Part shown: piece after piece, positions 12,501-27,500 of the stretch
Layout: each line of letters begins with the position of its first letter
How positions within the stretch are numbered: position 1 is the first letter of the stretch
Assembly: GCA_949710005.1 (NCBI GenBank)
Contig: OX453281.1
Coordinates: 20,177,561-20,241,560, forward strand
Length of the DNA: 64,000 nucleotides
Source of the DNA: Ricordea florida
Lineage: Eukaryota; Cnidaria; Anthozoa; Corallimorpharia; Ricordeidae
Direction of reading: 5' to 3'
Translations under genes and position numbers: made by a program
The notes under the pieces: generated by a model
What the model was told of the DNA's origin: nothing
Seen by the model: only the letters and a program-made list of their open reading frames with translations
Databases searched by the model: none

Positions 12501-15500
12501 ATACCATTCTGCTCATGTTTTAAAATGTGAGTTCCATGCTATGGCTTACGAAATAGAATGTGCAGAGAGGGCTGCTGGTGCAGAGAAGGTGATTGATCCA
12601 GGCTTGGGTAAGGGGCACTCGAACCTGCCAGAGTCAACCTTTAGTGTCCTCACTAAGTTTAGGGCTAAGGACATCAACTTGCACCAGAAGCACTACTACG
12701 CATCAACTAATCTCGGCTTAATCCAAGCAAACATGACGTGGTGCTTCACAAGGATGGGACCCACTTACCACTGGATTGTGGACCTGTATTCCAGAATGGG
12801 CTTGCCAGTGCTCTATGGTGTCCAAGAAAGGGTATGTTTTCTAATTTCTAGAATGTTTTCAAGGAGTGAGCAGTTAAAGTTGTTTACTAGCTAATTTCAA
12901 TATTCCCTTGCATCTCAAATGTATATAATGTGTGAATTGAGATCAAAACAATTATGAGAATTAGAAGTTTCCATTATTGTTTATTTTTTCCCAATGAAAA
13001 CTATTAACCTTATTTATCACTTTTATCTCATGCAGTGTACAGTCGATAATGCGGAAAGAATGGGAAGGTTGGAAAACAAGAGGACTGAGGAGGGTAAAAA
13101 GAAGCGTGTAAAATCAAAAATTGACAGAACTGAGGAGCAGACACTGAGGTAAAAAATATCATTTTTAGATTTGTAAAGTAAGAAGGGAAAAAAAGAAGAA
13201 TTGAGGATGGAGGGAATAGTTGACCTGATGAACATTATCACAAATTTGACACAAAGATACACTGTATTTATCATGCATTGTTTATTGTTTTACTTCAGAA
13301 AGAAGTATGTAAAGAGCTGCCGTATCAGGCATACTTATGGAGATGATGATGAAGATGACCCCTGCAATGAGGAAGAAGCTGTAATGCTGACAGAAACAGC
13401 AATTGCTGATGGAAGTGCACGACCCCCTCCCGTGCTGCAACCAGTTTCTGCCCCAGAAGGAGCAAGTCTTGAAGTAGGAGGAAAGAGCTGTAAGTGGTGT
13501 GGTAGCAAAACTCACATGAGAAAAAGCCACAGAGACTGTCCTTTTAATAAAAGAGAATAATGCCAAATAACTGATTAAAATGTATGTTGGCAAAGAGTTT
13601 GAAACACTTATTGAATGAAAGTTCCATGTAACATGAACCAAGAAATGAAACAAAATGTGAAGAGGTTTACTTCTAAGATATGTGAAAGTTTACTTCCTAA
13701 GGATATGAAGAGATTTCTTTGTGACCTGTAGTTGGTTTCTGTTTGAAGTTTGAGTAGTCTAGTGTTATTAGGGTTCTGCTCTTGTTCATTGCTATTACCT
13801 CAGAATTCTAAAGTTTATTGAACAATTATAAAACAGGAAATAATTGAGTATAAACAAATATTAATGTCTTGCAGCACAAAATTTGTGTAGTACTTCATAC
13901 ATTTGTGCAATGGAAAAGTGAGGTCCAATTACATTTTGTCTTTTCTTAGCTGATAATTGACATAGCCTTAGTTACCACATATCAACAGTTTCGAAAATGA
14001 ATAATGAGAGGATTCTGTTTAAAAAATTATGATGTGCTTGAAAATCAGGAGCAGTCCTAAGTAGTATTGATCGAGGTAAATATGGCATTTGCAAATGCCA
14101 ACATTTCAATCCAAATTTTGTGCATTTGTTTGAGTACAGCATTACATGGGAGCTGTCGAGGGGTGGTGAATTTGTACTAGAGCTGTGAAGTTGTTAGCTT
14201 TTTCATGCTTTCAAATATTGATTATGATTTTCTAAATCAGTTTCCTAAATGAAATCTTGCCTGAAAGCAATGTGTCCTATTGCATAGTGATGTGTATTTA
14301 TGGGGCTACTGGCACATTTTCATTACGATTTCGTTTCAGTTGAAATATAGAAGAAAATAAAAACCTCAATGAAGATGTGCCAGGATTTCCATAAATGTTC
14401 ATAAGCCGCTTGGGAGGGCGGCTGGACACCTCTGTGAAATTGTTAAGTTTTTGATAAGCACTAATGAGTTTAGGCAAATTGCTGTCAAGACCTGGTCAAT
14501 CTGGAGTCAGGTATTGTCGAAGCCGTTACAAAAACTAAATGAATTGGTGAGGGCTGGGATCCGGCACATTTTATGAAACTGATACTAAGCTTATGTGAAA
14601 CCCAGAAAATTTGGTGGCGAGGATCTGGCACATTTAGAAAAAAATGATTTTCAAAAGAAATAAAATACCTATTTAAAAAGAAGAATTATTATACGAAATG
14701 GAACAAGAATTACGAAGATTAAATGTACCGCAACTAAAATCTTTAGTTAGATGGTATAATATTCGCGGTCGATCTGCGTTTAATAAAGCAGAACTTATTA
14801 ATGCGCTGGTTAATATACCCGAAATAACTAATAATATTCAACAAATAATTAATAATATTGTCGGAATTGTTGGTGAGCTGCGTAATATACCAATGAGACC
14901 AAGAAATCAACCAAATTTACCTCTCCCAATTCCGAATGTTGTACAACCGGCAAACAGACCAAATTTACCACCTTTAATTATTCCTGGGACACCACCCGGA
15001 TCACCAGATAGATTTATACCGGAAACGCCACCAGGGCCGCCCCCTCCAAATCAACCAAGAATAAATAAACCTAAACAAAAACGGCCTTCTCCGCCTAAAC
15101 CAACAAGGCCGCCGCCTCCCATACCAATAAAAAATACTAATGCAAAACAAACCCCCTTTTTGGGAAATGTATTAAATAAGTTTTGGAATTTTGTGAAACC
15201 ACACATTCCAGAAAAAGTAAAAAATAAAGTAGAAGAAGTAGCCAAAAATTTTATAGAAAGATATAAAAGAGCAAATAAAATCAAACCCCCGAAAAATAAA
15301 ACAAAATCAAAAAGAGATTATGAGAAGGAGGGCGCAAGACCAAAAACAAAAAGAAATGAGAATGTGGAAGATTTTACACCAAGGGAATATGAATCTGCAA
15401 TTAATGGTAATTATATAAGCTATAGGATTGAAGGAAAAGAAAAGATTGACGAAAAGACATTCTTACATAAAATAAAACCAAAAGTTATTGAACTAATTAG

Positions 15501-18500
15501 AAAGAGAGTTGAATCCAAAAAATCATTGAAGACTAAATTTATATTTTCATGCAGATTCAAAAAGAAATTATTTGATAATATAGATGGTATATATGAATAC
15601 TGTGATAGATCCTTTCCTTCTGAAAAATCAGAAATTGTTCTCGAGGCAACAGATTTATCAGAATTATTTGATAGATTAACAGGACAACAACTTGTATTAT
15701 TTGAAGAATTTTTAATGAATGGATCTGGTTGGAAATTCGAACGTGTGCTATTCTTTGACATTTTCATAGATCGTTTTGTCCCTCTTTTAGGGGGATCTTA
15801 TATACCATTACCACAAGAATTGTTAAATAGGAATGCAATTATTAATCCGCAGAATTATAATGATGATGAATGTTTCAAGTGGTGTGTGACACGAGCAGTT
15901 TATCCAACCGATAAAAATCCACAAAGAATAACTAAAGAATTGAAAGAACAATCTAGGAATTTTAATTGGAATGGAATTAATTTCCCAAGCGCAATTCAAG
16001 ATATTGTTAATTTTGAAAACCAAAATGATTATGATATTGCTATATATGGATATGATGAGAAAATAGGGGTATATCCTATAAAAAGAAGCAGTAAACGAGG
16101 ATTTAAATTGATCAGATTACTTTTATTAACAGAAGAAACTGAAGATGAAGAACCAAAGAAACACTTTGTTTTAATAAAGAATATTAGTGCACTTATACGT
16201 AAGCAAGTTACTAAACGTAAATGTAAGTTGTACTTTTGTGATAATTGTTTGAGTCATTTTCACTTAAAAAGATCATTGGAAAGGCATGAAGGATATTGTT
16301 ATTTATACAATGAAGTAAGGATTGATATGCTAAAAAATGAAGATGGAAGCCCATGTTTTCTTTCTTTTAGAAATTTTGTGAAAAAAATGAAGATACCTTT
16401 CGTAGCATATGCCGACTTTGAGAGTATTTTGGAAAAAATAAAACAAAAGGGTTGGCCTGACAAAAATAAAAGTTACACTAATAAATATCAGCTGCACAAA
16501 CCGGTTGCATTTGCTTGTTATATTAAGAGTTTTAATGAAAAAATATGCAAATCCAGATTTTATAGATATACTGCTGAATCGCCGGAAGATGATGTGGCGC
16601 AGAAATTTGTGGAATATATCGAAGAAGAATTTAGGAAAATTTACAAGGATTGCGTAAGTTATAATGTAAAAAGATTCAAAAAGTTTAATAGGAAAATGAT
16701 GGCGGAAGTTGATGAAATAAATTATGAAAACGCAACTCATTGCCATATCTGTGAGAAAGAATTGGGTAAAGATAAGGTAATAGATCATTGCCATCTTACT
16801 GGAAAGTATAGGGGCGCGGCACATAAAGATTGCAATTTAAATTATAAGATCCCAAAATTCTTCCCGGCCATAATTCACAATTTATCGGGGTATGATTCCC
16901 ATCTATTTATTAATAATCTTGCAAAAACAGAAGGTAAAATAAAACTTATACCTAATAACGAGGAAAAGTATATTTCTTTCTCAAAAGAGATTGTGGTTGA
17001 TTCCTTCAAAGATAAAAAAAGCGGCGAGATGAAAGATGTTATCAGAGATATCAGGTTCATAGATTCATTAAAATTTATGCCGTCCAGCCTTGATAGTTTG
17101 TCTAGTAATCTTACAAAATGTGAAAAGTGTGGTGTTTGTAAAGGTGTAATAAAAGGAAGTAGGTGTCTTGAACCAACAGATAAAAACCTACATGAAGTTA
17201 CAAAGTATTTTGAAGGCGAAGAATTAAAGTTATTATTGAGAAAGGGGGTATTCCCATATGATTATCTTGATGATTTTGATAAATTAAATGAAACCCAACT
17301 TCCCCCAAAGGAAGCGTTTTACTCAAAACTTGGTGGGAAAGATATTTCAGATGATGATTACAATCATGCTAAAAAGGTATGGAAAACATTTAATATGAAA
17401 ACAATGCGAAATTACCTTGATCTATATCTCAAGTCTGATGTGTTATTATTGGCCGATGTTTTTGAAAACTTTAGAGATGTTTGTCAAAATAACTATAGAT
17501 TAGATCCTGCTTGGTATTATACAGCGCCAGGCCTGGCTTGGGATGCCATGTTGAAAAAAACTAAGGTTCAATTAGAGATGATAAATGACATTGATATGCT
17601 AATTATGATTGAGAAAGGTGTTAGAGGGGGTATATCACAGATATCAAACAGATATGCTAAGGCAAACAACAAATATATGAAAGAATATGATCCGAAAATG
17701 GTTGCAAATTATATACAATATCTCGATGCAAATAACTTATATGGCGGGGCAATGAGCGAAGCATTACCAACTCATGATTTAAAATGGATGAGTGAAGATG
17801 AGAAAACAAATTGGAGAAATATACCTTGTATATTAGAGGTCGATTTAAAATATTCACGAAATCTTCATGATTTACATAGTGACTACCCGCTTGCTCCGGA
17901 AAGAATTAAGGTTAATAGGGTTGAGAAATTAATACCAAATCTTAACAATAAGAAAAATTATGTTGTTCATCATGAAACACTAAAAAAATATGAAAGTCTT
18001 GGATTAGAGGTAACAAAGATCCATAGAGGAATTAAATTCAAAGAGTCAAAATGGTTAAAATCTTACATAGATTTGAATACCAAACTCAGGGCCGAAGCAA
18101 AGAATGATTTTGAAAAAGATTTTTTCAAACTAATGAACAACTCTGTATTTGGCAAAACAATGGAAAATCTTAGAAAAAGGGTTGATATAAGATTGGTTAC
18201 TAATGAGAAAGAAGCAAGAAAATTAATATCAAAAGCTAACTATAATCGCCGTACTATTTTTTCTGAAAATCTTATGGCTGTACATATGAATAGAACACAT
18301 ATAAAATACAATAAACCTATTTACTTAGGAATGTGTATTTTGGATATAAGTAAGGCAATGATGTATGATTTTCATTATAATTATATTAAGCCAAAATATG
18401 GTGATAAAGCTAAATTACTTATGACTGATACAGATAGTCTTGTATATGATATAGAAACCGAGGACTTCTATATGGATATTGCCCCAGATGTGAAGGAAAG

Positions 18501-21500
18501 GTTTGACACCAGCAACTATCCTAAAAATCACAAATCTGGTATTTGGGACGATAAAAACAAAAAAGTAATTGGCAAGTTTAAAGATGAGGCCGGTGGTAGA
18601 ATAATAACCGAATTTGTTGGACTACGAGCTAAGCTATACGCTTTCAGGATGGATGATGGCGAAGAGATAAAAAAGGATAAGGGAATTAAGAAATCGGTTG
18701 TTAAAAATAATATAAGATTTGATGATTACAAGGAATGTTTAGAAAATAAAGTAAAGCAGATGAGGGAGATGCAAGTAATAAGAAGTTACAAACATTTTGT
18801 TTATACTGAAACTGTTAATAAAGTTGCACTATCAGCCGATGATGATAAGAGAATAATTTCTAAAGATGGAAAACATACTCTGCCATATGGACACTATCTT
18901 ACCAAAACAGAATTGGGCGGCAACTCAGTATCATAAGGAATAACTTGTAATTCTTCCCTCACAAATCCTCGCCGCGGCCCGTCAATTAAATAATATAAAA
19001 CCGGCTGATTGGGCGAAATAACACTTCTGGAGATATTATAAACTTTAATACTCCAAATAGGATCTGTAGCCCGTCTTCTTTCTCCGCCCTCAAGTTCGCC
19101 GGGGAATAATAGATATCTAACTTTTACAATTGAAGGTAGCCTTTCCTCATCAAGTCCCACCGCGCGTTTATAATTTTTGGGTTCAATATCAACCTCTTTC
19201 AGTTTTATAGCCCTATCAGGCTCTTTACCGGTTATTCTTGTTTTTGTATTATTCAGGGTTTTTAGAATAGCTGGTAATCTTTTCACCCATACACGCGATC
19301 GATCATCACTAATCATTTCCTGCGCATATTGATGACTAAATAATCTTTCTCCCAATATTCTGTTTGCATTTTCCACAAATGCTTGGGCTCTATGATTACC
19401 AGCTTCACTTCTTTGTATCTTCACATTATGGTAATTCATGAGTTTACTAACTTCGCCCATAAATTCTTTCCCAGGATCAACCATTAATGTTTTTGGGTAT
19501 TTCAATCTTCTAGAATATATTTTCTTAAAAGCTTCTGATATCTCACGACTTTCTTTTGAGGTTAATGGCTCAGCATCTTTGTATCTCGAGGCGATATCAA
19601 CCACAACTAATGCATATTTATAAGTTTTTCTTCCAACTCTATCATGCGGCAAAAATAATAAATCTGCCTGATGAATCTGATTTGGTTTATCTAGAGTCCA
19701 GTGTGGTCTAGGTATATATTTGGGGGCTGGTAGATAGATTTGCCATATTGCCTGTTTTTGTAACCATTGTTTTGCTACATCTTCACTTATTTTCGCCTTC
19801 TCAGCTAATTTGGGAATTGCAGAATATCCTTTCCAATAACCGCCTGTTGAATAATATATTTTTGATAGTATATTTTCGTTACTCATTTAAAAATAAACAA
19901 GTATCTTATAAATCAAATGGTTGAGGAGGAAGAAGAAATAAAATTTACCGAATACCAAATCAACATTATGAAAAAAATTATTAGGAAAAAAATTCTATAT
20001 ATGGAAGACGGCGATCAAATTTTTAATATTATGATTTTAATTCCCGAGGCGAGAGAGGGTTTATTAAAACATATTTCCAAGTTAGAAAAGGTTTAAAGGT
20101 TAACCAAAGTATGTTATAAATTACAATGACGTCTGAAAAAATTAACCCAAATAGAATTCCCAAAGAACCCTTTGGCTTGAAAGCAGAATCAACCCTAAAT
20201 CGAATTACTCTAAATCCATCCTCGGCCAGCCCCGGAGAAACATTATACATAAATATTCCAAAACTCGCCGAGAATTTGGTGATTGTGCCTGGAAGTGTAT
20301 CTCTTCTATTTGACTTAGATGTTGAGGGGCATGCTAATAACACAGTCGTTAATAATCTGGGTCGTAATCTTGTTCACAGAATGAAAGTTCTTTTTGGAGG
20401 AGAAACATTACAAGATACCCAAAGATATGATTTGTTTCAAACATATCATGATTTATTTTTAACCAAAGAAGAGCGAGAAGATAGATTAAAACAGGGCATT
20501 TCTTCTATAGATATTAGAAGACATAGAACAAAATCTGGAGATGCAAAAACTGGAATAGATGCAAAAGAAATTGCTTTAGCTAAAGTTCATGGTTCAAAGT
20601 ATAGAATACCAATAAATCACCCTATTCTAAATGATCACGGAGTTTTTTATCCGAAAGCGTTGGAAAATCATCTTATATTTGAGATTACTCTTGCCCCGAT
20701 CGCCAATATTCTTATTTATTCTGATACAACTAAAGCACCCTCATATTCAATCAAAAACTTAGAGTTGGAATATTCTTCAATTTCTAGTGAATACTTAGCC
20801 CGCGAGGCGCAAGCAACATATCAAGTCGGCAAAGGATTCTTTTATGAAAATATTACCTTGCACAAAACTTTTACATTTTCCATTGCCGGAGATGGTGTTA
20901 TTAATCAACATATTAATTTACCGAGAAGATCAATGACAGGAATATTGCTTTTGTTTTTAGCGCCTCAAGCCGCAGGAGCAAGGGATTCAGAAAATTTTTA
21001 TAATCCTGGTATTTCTTCCGTTGAAATTGATGTTGATGGCGTTCCAAATAGAATATACTCCAGGGGAATGATTCCGTCCGATCTTTGGGAATCCGTGAAA
21101 AAAAGATTCCGACCAACGGGAGGAGAACAAATTTCATTGAAAGAAAAGGAATTTTACGCGGATAAGTTTGCTCTTTGGGTAGATACTAGAACTCATCCAG
21201 ATAATGGTATTCATGGCGGAGGGCTTGCTCTAAATAATACTCATGATGGTGTAAAAATAGAAATTAAGAGGAAGCAAGGCGGAACTGGAACCATAACTTG
21301 TCATATGTTTGTCGTGGCGGATGCAATGATGGAGATTATGAATTCAAGTTTGAGATCAATTAAGTACTGACCGAAGGGAAGAACCTAAATTTAAAAACAT
21401 TTAGTTATGATACAAAAATCATGGAAGATTTGCGTGATAAAATACCATTTCATTGTATTATAACTGGACCGACAAATTGCGGAAAAACAAAGTATTTAAT

Positions 21501-24500
21501 TGAACAGCTCCGAGGTCCTTTCCGGAAAGTTTTTGAATATATTGTTTTAATTTGTCCGACTTATTCTAAAAATAAAACTTATCATAATTTTGCTAATAAG
21601 GATGCGCGTTTCTATGTATTATCTCCGGATGCAAGTAACGTAGAGGAGATTAATGAGTTACTAACTGTTTGTCAAACTTTATTCTCCGGAACAAATACTT
21701 TAATAATTTTGGATGATTGCGCCGTTTCCTCCGATCTGAAAAAACGATCGAATAAGTTTATAGATTTGGCATTCTCCGGAAGACATCATGGTTTATCAAT
21801 GTGGGTTCTAACTCAGCAATTAACTTCAATAGCAAAACCATTCCGGGAAAATGTAGCCTGCGTCGTTACTTTCCATAATCCTTCCCAGAAAGGCATGAAA
21901 ATGTTTTTCGAAGATTACGGCGGCGATTTGGATTATGAATTGGGGAAAAAGTTTGTAAAACTCCTGAAAACCGAAAAATATTCTAGGTTATGTTTATCTT
22001 TGCGATATCCATTTAATTGCTATTTAGAGATACCCGAAGTGATTTAACAAATATGACAAAGCCGGAAGATTATATTAACCAACCGTCAGAAAAAACTGAA
22101 GTAAAAAATGATACCAATCAAAGTGAGGATCTTGAGATAAAACAAGAATCTCTCGCAATTCTCGCCGCCTTGGGAACAACAAAAGAATATTTAGGGGCAG
22201 AAATGAGTCTGGGTGATATAAAGAAATTATCTACAAAAGATGTTGAAAAGTATTTTAATCGTTACCAAGCGGTAATGGGTAAGAAAATTAATGGAGGATT
22301 AGTAGATTCATCCCTTCAATTAGTTTCCAAACTTATTTCGTATTTAGTTCCAGTTGATGATATAGAATCTCTTTGCAACGATCTGAAAAATGATGATTTG
22401 GTTAATCGCGAACTATCAAACATTGTTGGGTTCTTGGCATTGAAATCAGGAAGACTGGCAGCACTTGCTAGCGGTATATTCCAGGTTGCTAAACACGTGA
22501 AATTGAACAAAAATCAGCAATTTTCAAGAGAAAAACCAGTTAATGATGGCACAACTGATCGGCGCGCTGGCGCTTCCTCTGCGGATCTTGATCAGGAAAC
22601 TAAGCAATCTGCTGAAGGCGTTGATACTGTGTATTAAACAGATCTAAAAACTTATCTGTAGCATCTAAATAACAATGTCAGAAGAGGAGCAAATTACTGC
22701 AGAACCCAAACCAGATACTAAAAAGAGGGAGAAAGATCCTAAAAAAGTCGCTGCTGGAAAGAAATTAGCGGAATATAATAAAAAAGCAAAAGAAGCATTA
22801 GCTAGGGAGATGAAACGCGAAGATACCCTACAGACTGCGGATCAAAATGAAAATACATATGGCGAAGCGAAATCATGGCTTCCAGAGTTATCTTTTACTA
22901 CTGTTTTATCCGTTGTCGGATTGGGGTTTACGGCATTTGATCTTTTTATGAGATACCGAGAAAAAGCTAGAGATGGATACACCGAATATACCAATAGGAT
23001 AGCTGATTTATCGCAAGTTCCTCAATTGCCGCAACCATTTTCTGCAACACCAAAATCTTTGGGAATGGATTAACAACATAAAGTTATTTAAAAGTTTCTT
23101 ACTGATGAGTAAAAATTATGTCAACAGAAAACAAACTCGTGAAAACTGTAACTGATTCAGCTGTGCTTATCGGATTAAGCGCGGGAGTTGGGTATGTGGC
23201 AAAAAAGATGATGAAAGAATCATTTTTGAGTGATCCGTCCATGAGTATTACAAATTACGCAAAATGGGTTGCCGTATTATCCGGAAGCATGTATCTAAAA
23301 ACATATTTAGAGGATCAAAAGATTTTACCAAAATAAAATGGCATTTGCAACAGTAGCAATGATGGGTCTCGGGGCGGTATTGAATGCAGGAGCATTTACC
23401 GGAGGAAATATTCTTACAAGATATATATTCGGGAAAAAAGCGGATACGGAAAAAATACGACACGATAAAGCAATGGAAAAATATCAAAAAGATTACGCTG
23501 AATATCAGGAAAAAAGACAAAAAATGCTTGATTGGAAAATGAAGAAAAAAGATGAAAAATACCAAGCATCAAAAAATATTTCGGCAACAAATCAGGCTTT
23601 TGCGTTGTACGGGCAAATGGCGGAACCTAAATTCTCTAATTATTATAAACCAAGCGAAGAACAAAAGACCGGAGAAATGATATATGTTGGCGCAGGAATG
23701 ATGGGATTGGGTTATGCGGTAAGTAAATTATTATAAATTATTATTTTGTTATGTAACCAGTAATTTTAGTTATATAACATAAGTTATTTACTTTGTGTCC
23801 ATCTTTCTTCCAAATCTCTTAAATCTTCAAACCCCAAATATCTGCTTGGTTGCCAAACCGCCTCAACTATTTCTTTATCCAGACTTTTGTAGAATTTCTC
23901 TTTATGACTTATTTTATAAGAATTCATTTTTATGGAAAAATTAACTGAATGAATAGGATATCTTTTAAAATCATAAAAATCGCCTATTATTTCAGATATA
24001 AAATAGAAATGACCAATCCTAGTTGCCCACTCCTCTATATCATATAAAAGATCACACTCGGAATATTTTTTAATAATATCATAATCAGTATCAATATAAT
24101 AAAAATTAAAAAGAATATTATACATTTTATCATAATCAATAAATGCAAGATTTTTTGATATATTTTTTAACAAATCTTCTTTTATTTCCTCTATAAAATC
24201 GCAAAAACCCAGTTCTTTTTCATTAAAATACTTAATATCAACTTTGTCGTTCATCTTTTTTTATTTTTCTTTTATATTTTTTTCTTTTTAAATATTAATT
24301 TTACTTTTATTACCGTTTCCAGGTAATCTAAAGATTTCTTACTGATGAGTAAAAAATAATGGCAGAAGGAGGCTATTCACGAGAAGATTTAGATCCAACT
24401 GATTTAAATGAGGCGGGGGGTAATGACGATGATGATTTGGTGTGGGATCCTAGTCATATAGAACTTGAAACATACACATCAACAGGTCATCAAAATAATG

Positions 24501-27500
24501 GTTACGAAGAAGAGGAAGAAACACCATTGGACGGAGTAGATGAGAAAACAAGATTGTTGGGAAAAACTAATGAACTAAAAGAAGCTGAACTAGAAATAAA
24601 AGAAGTACGACCAGAATCAAAATTAAAACAATTTCTTTCATATTTTCAACGTACTGTTGATGGTATAGAATTGCCGGCAGTTAAAGGGCCGGGGGGTGGA
24701 AAATATGTTTATTTATCTAATGAAGATGATTTTAGAAGATTTGATGAAAAAAAAGGAAAATTAATGGAAAAACTAAAACCTGGAAAATTAAAAGATGCCT
24801 TGGGCCCAACCAGAGGAGAAATAGCCGAGCGAATCGATTTAGAAATTGCGAATAAAAAGGAAAAACAAAATGGGCGGCTAGAAAGAAAAAAATTCCTTGA
24901 GGATAAACCACTTAAAACTCCAGAGGAAAATAACGAGATTGAAAATTTAAATGCAGAAATTATAGAAAACGATGAAGATATAGCAAACGATGTTGCTGAA
25001 AGAGAAAGAATCCAAGAAGGAATGACGTTGCGAGAACGAGTGAAGTCTATCTTCAAAAAATATGGTTTTACAGCTTTTGCTGTTCTAAGCGCGGTGGGTG
25101 TCGTCATTGGAGTAATAGTTTCTAGCCTTTCAAAGGGCTTATCCACTTTGGGGCGGGGAGTAGGAAATGGCTTGAAAAATCTTGGTAAAAAACTGGGAAA
25201 CATATTACCTGGGATGGTCGGAGCAATAGTTAGCTTTCTTTTCAAAACAGCGGGCCAGGTTATTGGGTTTTTGGGAAAGAACGCTTGGCTTTTGATAATG
25301 GCAGTTGTTCTGTATTTTGTGGACCGACTAAAAGGAGGAAAGAAGAGAAAGTAACGAATTTCGGCGCAGCTGGGCGGCAAAGCCGATCTAAAGATATCTT
25401 GCCGTTCAGTAAAATACAATATGGGAGAATACAATGGAATTTATCCTCAATTGCCTAATAATAATTTCCATACACAAGGCGGAGATGGCGCAATTAATTT
25501 CAGGCTACAAAAATCAAGTGAAGTATTACAAAATCTCGAGAAGGAAATTAAACATTACGAAGAAGTGAGGAAAAAATATAATAGAGCCAGAGGAATATGT
25601 ACAAAAATTAGTGTTTCTGGCGGTTTTATTTCTGTTATCCTATCCGCAAGTGGGCTTGGAACTTCTCTCACGGGTTTTGGCGCTATTGTTGGTGTTCCTT
25701 TAGGCGTTGTGGGTGGGGTTTTTGGAGGATTATCTGTTGGATTTGGTATTGCTTCTAAAAGTCTTTCTGGAAAAGTTAGTAAACACGAACAAACCGCTGC
25801 AATTGCAAAATCAAAATTAAACACCATTAACGATTTAGTTTCAAAAGCTCTGAAAGATAATACCATATCCGATCAAGAATTTTCCATAATTTTAGGGGAG
25901 TTGGAAAAGTTTCAAAAACTTAAACAGGAGGTTCGGCAGAAATTCAGAAAAGATTCGGAAAAAAACTTGGACATGAGTGTGATAAGGAGGGGAGTTCGCG
26001 AAGAACTATTAAAAGAACTTACCGGAGGGAAAGGTCATTAAAACTTGTTTATGAGAAAACGGAAGTTGGTTGTAATTGTTTTGCATTTACATCTTATTCT
26101 TAATCTAAAGATCAGGCAAATTGGAAAACAAAGAATAAGATGTTATTTGACGATTTCAAAAACCAATACCCAAGGGCAAACCTTGAAAAATTTACATTTG
26201 TTAATGACTCATTTGGCGGATATATTAAATGGAAAGTTAATGGAACAACAATTATGTCTGATGATGATCCTTCTGGAAAAACATGGACTGAAAATCTTTC
26301 TAATGATTTGAAAACATTATTATGGAAAGATTTAGGATTAGAAAATAAAGTTAAGGTAAGTTGTTTTCCAAAAAGTTTAACATTTACAAAACAACCATAT
26401 CCAATACCCGGAATTAAATTCAACGAATTTGCTCTTGATGTAACAAAATTATTAACCAATCTGAATATATATGTTTCAGAAAAAGATAGTTTCACTGCGA
26501 CAATGAAGAATGTTTTTAAAAATCAAACCGTGGGGTTTACCAGTGGAAAAGAAACAAGAGCTTGGTTGAGTAAACCAAATATTAATCAGTGGCCTCAACA
26601 ATTAAACATGGCGGTTTGGTGCGCATCTTCAGGATGTGGAGTAAGTTTAAGTGATATTTTTGGCTATCCCAAAGTTATCAGAAGTTTTTTCGTATTTCAC
26701 ATTTACTTTACAATAAGAAGAATAATCCAAGAATTAAATATTCCATTACCTGGGGGAGAAACTTTTTCTTTGAAAAATAATCCGTACGACAAAAATGCTT
26801 ATAATAGATTATGCGCGGAATTTGGGTTAAGCAATGATCAAGATTATAAGGGTTGGAACAAAACTTTAGCGGATTTTAGATTCAAAGGAGGCGCAAACCA
26901 GGGGGCTGGTGATATATTCATTGATTATGGAGGAGGATATACAGACCATGATGCAGTTCCGGGAAGTGAAGACGCACAAGCAAAGGGCGGCGGATTTCAA
27001 AATGTGAGGGTCATAAGAAATTATGATACAGAAGCTAATATTTGGCCGAGCCGCGATCATAAATTTTACGACGATGGAGGAAGAAAAAATATGGGGAATT
27101 TAGTTTCAATGCTCCGAAATGATCATTTTGTTGATTTTCAATACGCTTGGTTTATGCCAGAATCGGGGCATGGATTAACAAAGGCGGGCTTGGGAAGAAT
27201 AAATAGATCGATTGAGGCTTTTGTTTATTGCGTTTTGGGCGCACAAGTTAATACTAGAACTTCAATTGTTAGTAAAGGAGGTGGAGGTTTTGAAACTCAA
27301 CAAAACTTTATAACTTTATTTGAAAGTTCGGTGATTGAAAATGATGTGTCCCAATCAATTCAAAGATATCAAACGGCGGTTCAAGAATCAAAATCCCGAC
27401 TTGATTTGGCTGTTGCTCCAGGTGTTTGGCTAATGCCGAGCAATTTAATTATAAATACCGAAAGCGTTATCGGATACAATAATGACTTGAAAAGGGTAAC

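Noticed and set aside
24709-25434. A 241-residue minus-strand protein opposite the 331-residue membrane protein
   Set aside because: It is a phenylalanine/serine-rich antisense shadow of a lysine-rich gene, with no start context or upstream motif.
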